From NCBI GenBank assembly GCA_012845835.1, contig JABAKD010000014.1, forward strand, positions 6,545,396 through 6,609,395: a stretch of 64,000 nucleotides of DNA. Reading direction: 5' to 3'. Positions 24,235-35,400 of the stretch are shown here, one piece after another; the stretch's first letter is position 1; each line of letters opens with the position of its first letter. A program made the translations under genes and the position numbers. Source of the DNA: Undaria pinnatifida. Its lineage: Eukaryota; Sar; Phaeophyceae; Laminariales; Alariaceae. The notes under the pieces are model-generated. The model was given only the letters and a program-made list of their open reading frames with translations, was not told where the DNA came from and did no database searches.

Positions 24235-24782
24235 ATCTATTAGTGAAGGAGATGTATAGTATATATGTGAAGAAAAAAAACTTACATAAAAAAGAAAGAA
24301 AACAAAAAGACAAATAAAAGGAAACCAAGCATAGAGAGGGTCCGTAGGTTTGCATGGTACTATCTGTGTACACGTAAAAAGTGCAACTTAAAAAGAAAGA
24401 GAGTCGGTAGATTTGCATAGTACTGACATACAAGTAGTGTGGTGGTGTTTCGTGCACAAGATTGTCTACAGACGGCATCATGGGCGACATCAAGGTGAGA
24501 CGAGGAATTTGGGGGGGCGCTTTACGTACATTGTCTATTGGTTGGTAGGGGTGCACTCGTAGTATACAAATAGGCATTGTTATAGGTAGGGGTCGATACA
24601 ACCCCCCCCTCCCCCCCGTGTACACGGGCCCCGAACCGTAGCAACGTCCACTACCTCGTAGAATCCTCTCACTGTATTCCCTCCCTGGTGCATATAGGTT
24701 CCCTCTTCCGGCCTCCGCCGACTATCTGATCCAGCGCACATGATTTCTGCGCTTTACGTATGGTATGTACCTGGTATATGTA

Positions 24783-24982
24783 CAGCCATGGTCCCGCGTT
24801 AGTGCGGTACTGTACCCTTTAGTGCGAGGTCCCAGTTTAGTGCGGTGAACATCGCGTGGCATGACCTCGTCCTACAGAGTACTATGCTATGCCGCACTAT
24901 ACCGGGATAGCTCGGGGTCCCACTTTAGTGCGGGTATTGTCGTCTGGCAATGCACCGCACTATAGAGGGACCACGACTACTG
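24783..24982. mobile_element. MITE family 1, TA-flanked (copy B)
   Basis: This is the counterpart of 8992-9191 and was carried along in the duplication. The TA flanks and both termini are preserved. Confidence 0.7.
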
Positions 24983-25532
24983 TACTACTGTATGTATCCA
25001 AATATGAAGAATCGGCTATATATCGTGCATGCGGGGGCCCCCCATGATTCACATACAGTTATAACGAGGTCGATATCTGATTGGTACGGATCACTCGAAC
25101 AATCGATCGCTGCGGTCCCCTTTCTAGACTTGAAGCATAAAAAACTCGGGGGAGATTCCGCAGTGATTGTCGGTCGGGGTCGGTGGGGAACCTGTACGAT
25201 AAACCTTTGGGGGGGGTACTCATTGGGGAGTTATTCTAGCGCGTTTGGTTGTAGACGTTGCTGTGGTTTGGCTTCCATGTATACGGGGGGCGGGAGGGGG
25301 GGGGGGGCGTAGACCGTAGCTGGGGGGTGGGTAAGGTAGGGTTTGTTTGTTTGTGGTTAGGTAGATACGATTGGCTATGAGAGCACGGACGCGTGTTTCC
25401 TTGGGGGGACGGGACGATGTAGGGTAAGATTTTTGTAGTTAGAGACGAATAGCATTTTCTAGGGGGGGTCGGGTAGGTACTTTTAACAAAAATATTGACA
25501 CGACGTCAGCTGTGTATTTGACGACCTTAGGG

Positions 25533-25557
25533 TCGATCCTCATCTTTGCAAGCTGCG
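25533..25557 (+). repeat. dispersed 25-bp conserved core, copy 2
   Basis: The counterpart of 9751-9775 with one substitution in the first part. Confidence 0.7.
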
Positions 25558-25759
25558 TACTAGATCGATCGCCCGCCTTTAGTAAGATTCATAAATCAAA
25601 ACCTAACATAAGATGACATTGTATTATGCTACCTGTCACGTATAACCAATTGACATACGTACCAATAATTATCTGAACACTTTGATGTATTAATACCCTC
25701 TCATTGGTTAATGTTTTATTAGGTAGTAGTAGTGTACCGCTTTGGTCTACCTTATTAAA

Positions 25760-25780
25760 GTAGTAGTAGTAGTAGTAGTA
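25760..25780 (+). repeat. GTA microsatellite expanded in copy B
   Basis: About seven TAG/GTA units, where copy A (near 9975) has only one or two and an interruption. Confidence 0.85.
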
Positions 25781-26849
25781 GGGTACTTGTGTACTACTGT
25801 AGGTAAGTGGTAAAAGCAAAATCCAATACCAGGTATAGACTATATATCTTTTTACCATTGCACTTTCTACTATACTGCTGTAGCATGTACATGGCGGATG
25901 GTTTTATCAGGGTTGTTAGTACTTGTGGTGTAATACACGGGTAAGTTTTTTCTATAGTCTAATGGTTTTGTACGTAAGTACTATAGATACAAACGAGATT
26001 CTTGGGGGGTAAGGTAGGGAAAGGTTTTCGCACGTACGTGGAAATGAGCGATGCTTTCTAGGGGGGGGGGTGAGGCAGGGTAAGTGCTTCGTGCGTAGGT
26101 AAATGCGAATGGCAGTTTTTTTTCCTAAGAGAGCATGGACGAGTGTTTTCTTCGGGGGGGTAGGGTAAAGTAGGGCAATGTGTAATTTGTTTGGTAGGTA
26201 GGTAGAGACGAATGGATATCATCGCTAACGGAGGCACGGACGCGTGTCTTCTAGAGGTGACGGCATTTGTCCCGCTTCCATTCCGATCGGAAAGGTTGTG
26301 GTGACCGGGAAAGATCGATGCCTCCACGTGGCCCCGGTTGGAGAAGCCAGGGAGGGTTTCGTTATCCTTAACCTTCCTCGGGCCGAGCTGAACGCGATCA
26401 AAAACACGACAAGGATACAAGAGGGGCAGTATGATATGAAGAGGAAACTGACTGACTGGTATTGATGCTTTTTGTTTTGCTGTTGTTGTTGGCATACGAG
26501 ATTATAGAAGTATTTTTTTTCCAGTGGAGGCGTTCGAAGCGCTGAGCCCATAACGGGGCAGGTATATGGGTGGTTAGTGGTACCCAATTGCATTTCTTCA
26601 AATACTGTTGTGAGAAGCTGTGCACGAGTTTGGCGGATGAATTGTGCATAGGAAACGTGCCGTATTTGGAGTTTTAATTGTTGTGTTTTGGTTATATTTC
26701 GCCCCCACCAAGCAGAAATTTTGATAGTTGTTTCATTTTACCCGCCGACAATGTGAAACCCTCGGTGCAAATTATGTCTCTATTAACAACTGCAAGTTTT
26801 GCTTTTTGTGTATAGTACGAAATACATGTTGACATGTGGTATTGGATAC

Positions 26850-27260
26850 TACCGTTTGTCCTCCCTCGATACCGGTACTCGACACTTCGGTAATTTCGGT
26901 ACTACTAGCTCGATACCGGTATCCAACACTTCAGCAAGCTCGGTTAAAACTCGACACCTGTAGCCGACAATTTGGGAGCTTCGCTGCGGCCTTGATACCG
27001 GTACCTAACACTTCGGCAAGTTCTGTATAACGTTGATACTGGTACCCCAGGTACCAGAACAGAATACCCTCGGCCACAATACCGGGCGTACGTGTATTTT
27101 CTCGGCACGGGATCGATCCTGGTACCCGACACTCGGGTAGTCTAGGTTTGAATTCGATACCGGTACCCGGCAGCTCGATAATAACGGTATTAACTTGATA
27201 TCCTTCGGTAACTTCGCCAAGGCCTCGATACCGGCACCCGACACGGTGGTAAGTTCGCTA
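26850..27260. repeat. degenerate GATACCGGTACC minisatellite, copy B
   Basis: At least six imperfect units of about 55 bp contain GATACCGGTA-type palindromes and CACTTCGGCAAG words. It is more diverged from copy A than any upstream part of the duplication. Confidence 0.65.
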
Positions 27261-27527
27261 CTCGCGCCAAAACAAACTCTTGGCACCAGTTTACCCCACC
27301 GACGACGCACTTGATACATACCAGGTACCTGATAGTGTATCGGTTCTGAAAAACAACTTGGATTTAACATGTAGGCTGCCCCTTTATAAGCCTATGCAAA
27401 ACCTATCTATTATCTTTTTTTCACGTATTGGTGTTAATTTCTCAGTGGGTTTCGTACATGTTTACTTTGCTATTTTTTACGGGCATTTAGCATCCAATTC
27501 CCTCTCTTTACTAGTATAGTCTCTAAT

Positions 27528-28418
27528 GCACCTGTGTTGCACCCCTCACAAAATTCCCGAATTCTTCAAAATCGGGACTCATTTGATAGGCTGGAACCAC
27601 ATCTACATTCCTTAGGCCAACTCCGTAAGTCTGCAACACACCCTGCTGTGCTTAGGCAATTACATTTTGCAGGGTACATGCGCGTACCCTAGTGCTATCA
27701 CTAGAGCTCACCAAAACGGCAGATATTTTCAGGTCGATTTAGGGACGCGACCACGTCGCGCTGAAAGTTGGATTTGTGCTTCCATAATTTTTTTGCGACC
27801 CGTGTTACGACAAAAGTAGCACTTTTTGTCTGAAAATTTCCTGAATGACGGGGCTCCTTAATCCAAAATCGTCGGAAATAGGACATTTTTTTTGCATGAC
27901 GCTCGTTGTGAACTTGCTACTTGTAGGCCGTGTGGGGGTTGTTATCGGGTAGCAGCTGTATTTTTCTCCAAAATCAGTTTTTTGGGAGAGGTCTTCAGCT
28001 CCCAAATTGAGGAACCTCAGAAAAAAATGGTGCGCACCTCTATCGTAGCACGCGTCTTGCACAGTTTTTTTCAAGTTTGAGCACAGTAGTTTTCGCTGAA
28101 AATTTCGCCGGTGTAAAAACACCAGGCTCCAAGTTAAATAAAAAGTTGTGCATACCAAGCCTTGGAAGCACAAATCCAACTTTCAGCGACGTGGTCACGT
28201 ATCTAAATCGACATGAAATTATCTGCCGTTTTGGTGAGCTCTAGTGATAGCACAAAGGTACATGCTTGCACCCTGCCACGTTAGTTTATTGTTCCAAGAC
28301 GGCAGGGTATGTGTTGCAGAATTACGGAGTTTCCGTAAGGAATGTGGGTATAGTTCCAGTCTCTAAATTGAGTCCTGTTTTTTTTCCATTTGTGAGGGGC
28401 GCAACAGCAGTTGAGCGC
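27528..28418. mobile_element. long-inverted-repeat (foldback) element with nested MITE
   Basis: About 250-270 bp at each end are imperfect inverse copies (27,528-27,790 against 28,155-28,418), including GAGCTCACCAAAACGGCAGA. A possible 5-bp target duplication CTAAT flanks it (27,523-27,527 and 28,419-28,423). Copy A lacks the element at the matching site near 12,412, which looks like an empty site. The loop is a family 2 MITE. There is no ORF, so the element is non-autonomous. Confidence 0.72.
27798..28056. mobile_element. MITE family 2, copy nested in foldback element
   Basis: The right end reads CCTCTATCGTAGCACGCGTC and the left end is a weaker inverse. The interior blocks are shared with 41,571-41,827 in the opposite orientation. 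Confidence 0.65.
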
Positions 28419-28639
28419 CTAATTTCTTGTTTCCCTTCTCGTCTCCCTTTATCACGACCAACACGTACTCACTCACTCGTGGTCCGAGATAATTTTCCAC
28501 ACAATATTACGAGCCAGGAACAACGGTAAAAACTATCGAAATGGACTCAAGCTTCGCTAGAGTATTCAAGGGGGGCTAAGGCCCAAGAGAGGAGGGTGTA
28601 CAAGTGGAGTAAGCCTGTCTTAAGTGCTGAGCACTCTCG

Positions 28640-30900
28640 GACTAATCCCACGGGGTAGGAATGAACCAGACTTTAACAGTTTTTTGCGCTCCTAAAGTGA
28701 GGAGGCGAACACATCTCACCCCAAACATGGCTCGGGAGCCATCCCACGCTAGTTAGGGGTGCATGCAGCATGAGTCCCTGAGGTCCTCACACGAGGGGCT
28801 CAATATCTCACCCGAAAAATGACTTCGAAGGCGTTCGTTCGCACAACTCGGCCAAGCTTCTATGCCTTGTAGTCCTGAAAAAAAATGCACTCGTGATTTT
28901 TTTTCACTAACCGGTAGGTCCTCACAGAAGGAACTCAATTGGCCTGGGACGTTTAGGCGCTATAACTGCAACCCATATCGTGGGATGACTCTCGAAAGCA
29001 TCTCTCGCGCACAGTCCGACCAACACTTCTGTGCGCTCGTCCTACAACAAACATACTAAAACAAACATACTCGTGTAAGAGTTGTTCTACGGTAGCCCCC
29101 CCAACTACATTCTTTAACGAAATCACCGGTTTCAAAACCAGCGCCCCCGGTCGTATGTCCTGAAAATACGGGTGTCCCTCGACACCCCGATGTTGTTGAT
29201 CGTTAGACCTTTGCACACAAGAAAATGTATGGATATATATACATTTTATCAATGTATTACCCTTCTTTGTGTCGAGTAGCCATGAAATGTCCGTTAAAGA
29301 AAATCGCTAGAGTTTTGGGAGGGGCTATCGTAGAACCAGTCAAAAGCATCAGAACAACCCCGGCAGTTCCTTGTATGAGAATTTTCATCGGCCAGAAAAA
29401 AAACGTTCAACCCCAAAACTGCAACCCCTACTGTGTGAGGACCTCTCAATTGTACATTCACCAACTACTATTAACAGCCTGGTATAGGTTACGACACTAG
29501 TCAACGTGGGTGCACAGTGCCGTGTGCCTCGCGAGTTTGATTTACGTCAAGCCCGCGATTTTCTCGTGTAAAAAGAGCTCTCTTAAATCGCGGCCTTCAC
29601 CGTACTGCTCATACTATGCAATGCGCAAAATGGCGTTGGCCTTTCCTTGTGTTACGTAGCTCTTCGGAGCTAGCTAAATCTGCTTCGAGTTTTATTTGTT
29701 TTTGCTATACATATCGCAGCAGGATTCATTGCCTATATTCGTTCGGTGTGGACATACTAAAATACCAATGGGTTTTATCAAAGCATAAGGACAACCTCCA
29801 ACGCACGATTTTGTCTTCCGGTCTGAGCTACGAAAGGAACACAGGGTGCGTGGTACAAGCATCACTCGTCAGGCCCACCACCCATCCACCGACGTCCACC
29901 TACCGGTTCGCACCCACCGATCCCCGTAGCCCACTCACATACCCCCCCCCCCCCCAAGGCCCACCTTCACCTTTCCTTCCGCATTCACCTGCCCACTTGC
30001 CCGCCCGACCACCCACCCAACCACCGTGAGCGTCAGTTTGAAATTCGCAGACTGGATTTTGCTTTTGCAACCAGCAGCAAAAACAGCTGAAACTAACCGA
30101 GACGCACGCACAAAGCTTCCGACACACTGCCTCCATCCCTACCCCTCAACCAGGCCCTACAACTCTGTGGGGATGTTTCTTTACGAGTGATCGAAGCTCA
30201 AGCTCCACATTGGAGGATATCCAACATAGTACCATGCTCTAATAGCTGTTGCATTAGGTTTCATATTTACGCTTACGCTCGTTCCTGTTTACGCTATTAT
30301 AGTGGCTTCGAGCTTGAAAGATCAATGTGACATCTTCAGCTGTGCCCTATGCAGCTGTCCAAGGGCACCCCCGCCCCCCCGTCCGCCACCGCACCCACCT
30401 CTTCACGCAATCTGCCTAGCAGTCGGTGCTCGTTGACCGACAAACATCAAGCCTAAGAAAAAAACATGTATCGGGGGGAAGAAGGAAAGACACCCGTGAC
30501 CACGGCCTGTCCAGACGTCGCCGACCGTAAACACTCTCTCGTCACACGCGAGTTGACCTGGACGCGTAAAGGTTTTGACATGGCGCAAAAATATCAAAAT
30601 ATACACGCGGGCAGAAAAGAGTCCACGCCGTATTGCTCTGCTCAGTGTATCTTGAGATCAATAATACTTCAGTATAACCAGGGTGAAGCACACAAAAAAG
30701 AGAAAACGGAGCCACATTCCTAGAAAAGTCAAAACGGAAAACGATCGGTGAGCTCGTTGTGATCTTCGTTCGAATCGATAAATGACGTTTTTTCACAACT
30801 TTTCTACTCGATGGTTTTAGTAACCTCCCCTGTCTGGCTCCTGGAAAAAAAATCACTTGCGTCGGCAAATTTTCTTTTTGTGCTCTCCTGGTATTATAAC
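28640..30900. other. noncoding end of copy B
   Basis: No gene is supported. The islands 29,647-29,770, 30,332-30,360 and 30,460-30,480 match copy A. Words typical of family 2 MITEs (for example near 28,860-28,950) indicate old fragments. Confidence 0.5.
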
Positions 30901-30902
30901 AG

Positions 30903-31230
<328 letters not shown>

Positions 31231-31512
31231 AACAACTAGTAGATAGTGGGCAAAATATGTTCGGTCGGGAACCCTCGGTCGAAAATGTTTTAAACGATTT
31301 CTCGACCAACAAAAAAAAATCCCATCCTAAAGAAAAAATCCATCCTGAACTTTTATTTTACCCTGTTAGCTGTCGAATTTCTTGTTTCCTCGTACTTTTC
31401 AGGCTCTTATGGCTCCGCCCTTCGTGCAGGAGCGGCCTGCACACAAGCTGTGCAGGTCGAAACAGGTCAGTTTCGACCTCGCGCGTTGTTCCTAGACCAA
31501 TCGACCACTGCC

Positions 31513-31548
31513 TCGCGGAACCCTAACCCTAACCCCAACCCTAACCCC
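31513..31548 (+). repeat. short interstitial telomere-like run
   Basis: Four to five CCCTAA/CCCCAA units (AACCCTAACCCTAACCCC). Similar short runs lie at 41,250-41,275 and 47,325-47,350. Confidence 0.75.
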
Positions 31549-32094
31549 GCCTATAATCCCAATGTTTTGGGGGGCTCGAGGTCGGCAGGGTCAGTCACGC
31601 GGCCACGCCGCGTGTTTTGATGGAGTTTCGCAAAAATAATGGGGGGGGGCGAAATACCAGCTTCGACCAACAAGACAAACGATCAGCACAGCAGTATGAT
31701 ATAAATGAGCAGAGGCCGCTCCTGCACATAGCCCAGGGCGCGTCGCTCTTGCGGGACTCTTTCTTATGAGAGTGCCGGTAAACTAGCGTACTTCTGTAGT
31801 TCGGCCCCAGCGGCCTACAACGAGATTTAACCCCCTTGTAATTGCACTTACATCCTTTGGGAGCACAGCACGTATTTGGAATTAGAGTGCACTTGCAGGA
31901 TTTTTTTTTGCGGTGGTAAAAGGACAGCACGCACGTGTTTGGGGTCAAACAACTTGGATTTAGTGTTCGTGGTAGGATATTTTTCGGCGTTAATCGCTTG
32001 CTCGTTCGAGCACGCTACAAACACAGCCCAGCAAGCAGACAGTGCTCGTAGTACCCAGTATCACCCAGTTCCCCAAACAGCTCGGTGCTGCTGC

Positions 32095-32114
32095 TGCTGC
32101 TGCTGCTGCTGCTT
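32095..32114 (+). repeat. GCT microsatellite
   Basis: About seven GCT units in noncoding sequence upstream of the RCC1-BTB gene. Confidence 0.85.
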
Positions 32115-32158
32115 TTAAAAGAAATTGTACGGTACACAAGAAGGTAAAATCTGGTACT

Positions 32159-32161
<3 letters not shown>

Positions 32162-32189
<28 letters not shown>

Positions 32190-32226
32190 CATCCTCCGGC
32201 GGATGGGGAAAAATAAAGCTTTAGCG
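32162..32226 (-). mobile_element. hairpin-plus-poly(A) retroposon-like tail, copy 1
   Basis: Read on the minus strand, AAAGCTTTATTTTTCCCC is followed by the hairpin CATCCGCCGGAGGATG and about 28 A. The same order occurs at 46,083-46,158 (plus) and 36,361-36,440 (minus). A conserved 3' hairpin ending in poly(A) is typical of LINE/SINE ends; the body is not recognised. Confidence 0.5.
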
Positions 32227-32243
32227 TTTGCCGTTTGCTAGTG

Positions 32244-32250
32244 TATAAAA
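32244..32250 (+). promoter_or_regulatory. TATA box of RCC1-BTB gene
   Basis: TATAAAA lies about 130 bases upstream of the proposed ATG at 32,376, leaving a 5' leader of about 100 nt. Confidence 0.45.
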
Positions 32251-32375
32251 CAAATCATGGAAGCATACCCCTTGTTATGTACTCGGAGTAGAATGGTTTT
32301 CACTTGCAGCTCTTTGCTGAATCGATCGATGTATCACTTGTGTTTTGGCGTATCTATGCCTGACTCTGGCTGGCG

Positions 32376-32420
32376 ATGGACGTGGACAACGACAAGGAAG
32401 AAGAGCGAGAGCTCTATGGG
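32376..32420 (+). CDS. RCC1-BTB exon 1 (start)
   Basis: The ATG opens a 15-residue acidic leader ([15 protein letters not shown]) ending at a perfect GTGAGT donor. It joins exon 2 in phase 0 as YG|FGQN, which recreates the RCC1 strand start. Confidence 0.75.
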
Positions 32421-35400
32421 GTGAGTGGTGGGTGGCTATGCAACGCACCATCCAATTGTCGCGGCGAAGCCCAGCGTGTGCGCCCCAGACACATGCTAGA
32501 CATACTGCGCCAATTCGCACGCGTATGTACGACTCAATTTTGTTTTCGGTGCAAATGCTATTTCCTCTTCAATTGTTGTCGTGCTCGCCATGGAAGATGT
32601 CGCGCACTTGCACGCCGAGGGTACACTAGCCGTAACCACGCATGTAAATTGTGCTAGAAGGCAGTTCTCTTAGCTCCCCTCCTTCCCGCTGGCGGCGTCG
32701 AGTCTCCTGGTTGACTTTGTGCAGAAAGCCATGGGCGATGCAAGGGAGGTTCCGCCGCATTTTTATTCGGATCCCCGTATTATATAGGGAATTAAGTGGG
32801 AAATGTATATTTGCTGACGGGCCATCTTTGGTTCCAGTATTTTGATAAGCCACGGCGGCGTCATGGTGTTTGGGCCCTTGATGCATCGCGCAAAAGCGTG
32901 GGTCTGCCCCAGTTGTTGTAGAAAAGGTATTGCTGTTCTCTGTGCCTATGTACAAGACCACGTTGGCATTCCATGCTGCATCTTCCCCATATACAGCACT
33001 TTCTATGTGGCGTCATGTATTGTCCACCTTGCCGTGACAAAAAGTTCCTTCGTTCATAATTACAGCAGCACGCAGATACGAAATACCGGCACAGGCATCA
33101 GCAGTATAGCAGCTGCTCAGCTGCTGTGGTGTACCAGGTCGTCTACAACTGCTGCAGGACTGCATCTACGTTTCGAGCACGCACGACGTGGCGATGTAGA
33201 CTGTTAACAGGATTCGTTTGCAGGAGAAATGACGACGACGATTATCATGATGATCATGACGATCGATGTTCATGACGTTGTCACGTTAGACATACCCTGG
33301 GTATGGCTTATTTCCCAGAAGTTTATCCCGCGGGTATGAGGTATTCTCATTTTGCACATCTTGGCTTTTTTGGCCGATACACGCTGCACGCTCCATATGA
33401 TGCGTGTATGATATTCTCGCTGCGTGGCAGAAGCGTCTGCGGCACCGGCTACAGCACCCATAACAGCACCCGGGTGCAGAAAGGCATGAAGAAAACGAAC
33501 AAACCTAGTTTCCAACGATATTGTATTGAGTATCAGCTACTTCCTCAGTTGAGGCCAGTCGTTCAAACGTATTCTGGCTAAACAAACTGCATCCCCAACC
33601 GTGCCATGGCTCAATGCTTGATCCTAAACTAGCTGCACACACAGCCTTCTTGTTCCTGCTCGCTCTGTCGCCGCTGCAGTTCGGCCAGAACACGGCGGGA
33701 GAACTGGGGCTGGGCGACACGATAGAACGACGGACGCCGACACGCTCTGATTTCTGCCTGGGCAAGGACGTCGTGTTGGTTACCGCTGGTAACGAACACA
33801 CCGCTATCCTTACCAACACTGGGGAGGTGAGCGAGAAGACACCACCGCTTGCTGTAATAGCAGCAGCAGGGGGGGTGGTGGTGGTTGGTGGTGGATGGTG
33901 GTGGATGGTGGTGGTGGTGGTGGTGGTGGTGGTGGTTGGTGGTGGTACTGGTGGTGGTGGTGGTGGTGGTGGTGGTAGCGCTATTGTCGCGTTAAATTGG
34001 AACAGTAGCCGTAGCGGCAACAGCAGGTGTGGTAGTAGTACACACTCGAAGTAGTAGTAGTAGCAGCCGTAGTAGCCGTAGAAGTAATGGTAGTGGTGGT
34101 GGTTGTAGGGTTGTGTTATTTATAGCAAAATACCAGATATGAAATAGCAGAGTAGGATTGGGAGCAAGACCAGGAGAAAATGCAGCAGGAGTACTAGTGT
34201 AAGGTACGATGTTATAGAGGAATGGGAATGCTGACGTATTGAAATAGTAGCAGTAGCAACAGCAGTAGCAGCTTTGAATGTCATCAGTAGCAGAAGGCTC
34301 GCTCAGATAACACGAAACGCATGCGACCCGAATGACGAGTCTTAGTTTATACGCAGCAACAACGTTGCTCCTGTTCGATTCCCTGTCTCAGCTTCCGATC
34401 TGCGAGACGGATCTCCAACCCCGCCCAGCCCAGCCCGTCCCAGCCCAGCCCACCTGGACAGCTACACCCCCCCCTACCTCCTCGCGGCACGCCTTCCAGC
34501 CCAACCTGGCCCATCAGAGCGTCACCCCCCCCCCCCCGCCGCCGTCTTCACTCCTCTCCCCTCTCCAACCCTCTCCTCTCACCCCCCTCCCGCTCTCCAC
34601 TGCCCCCTACAAGGTGTACTCCTGCGGCAACAACGACGAAGGACAATGCGGGATAGGAGAAATCGAGGGTGTGGTTCCGGAGAGGGTGCCTTCCTTCTCG
34701 AAGGTTCGGAGGTGTTCATCTCTGATTTGGCTATGGAGGCTAGTGTGTGAGTTGTGATAACGTTACACCGTACGACCTACCCAACGATATCAGCCCACCC
34801 AGAGACCCCGTCCTGATTCTTCGTCCTCTAAGGTACACGCATTATGTGGCCACAGACTGTGAGACACATACGAAACATTGAGACAAAATGGTCGCAAACG
34901 AATCGAGGAATGGCAAATGGAAAAATGCCAACTCACCGTGTACGAAAAGCACGCACACAAAAGCAAGCTAGACAATGAATAAGAATTGGACAAAACGAAA
35001 AATAAAGGAAATCCGGTTGTTCTATATGACCACCAAAGTATTCATTTTTGGGTTGGACAAATCTCTCCGGCTAGCGTTGATCTCCGGGCCCCTTCCCTTG
35101 GCACGTACTAGCACCTGGGAGCACACGATCACAACCGTTCCGATTTCTCCGACGCGCAAACCGACAACTTCTTGGAGAATGTTTTCGAGTTATCACTCCT
35201 GTACCACCGTTTCAAGGGCCTTTTGATATACAACTGCGAGCGGAAGTATTCGAACCGTTGGGTTATCTGCATGAAATACGAAAATGTATTTTATGTTTTA
35301 CGTCCATGTACGCCCAGAGCCGTTCTACGTATAGGTAGTAAGAGGCTCGAGCCCGAGGTTCTTAGCGAGCTATGATTTTTTTCATTTTAAGACGCAAGCT

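Larger units (their letters stand above)
18090..30480 (+). repeat. large segmental duplication, copy B
   Basis: This is the partner of 2359-13,480 in the same orientation, starting at the gap edge. It is longer because of insertions such as the hairpin element at 27,528-28,418. The part nearest the gap (18,090 to about 20,400) is richer in one-base deletions relative to copy A than the part after 20,400. Confidence 0.93.

Noticed and set aside
34748..34757. GTGAGT at 34,748 as the donor of exon 3
   Set aside because: It would put exon 4 out of phase and add a non-RCC1 tail; the weaker donor at 34,704 keeps the frame.
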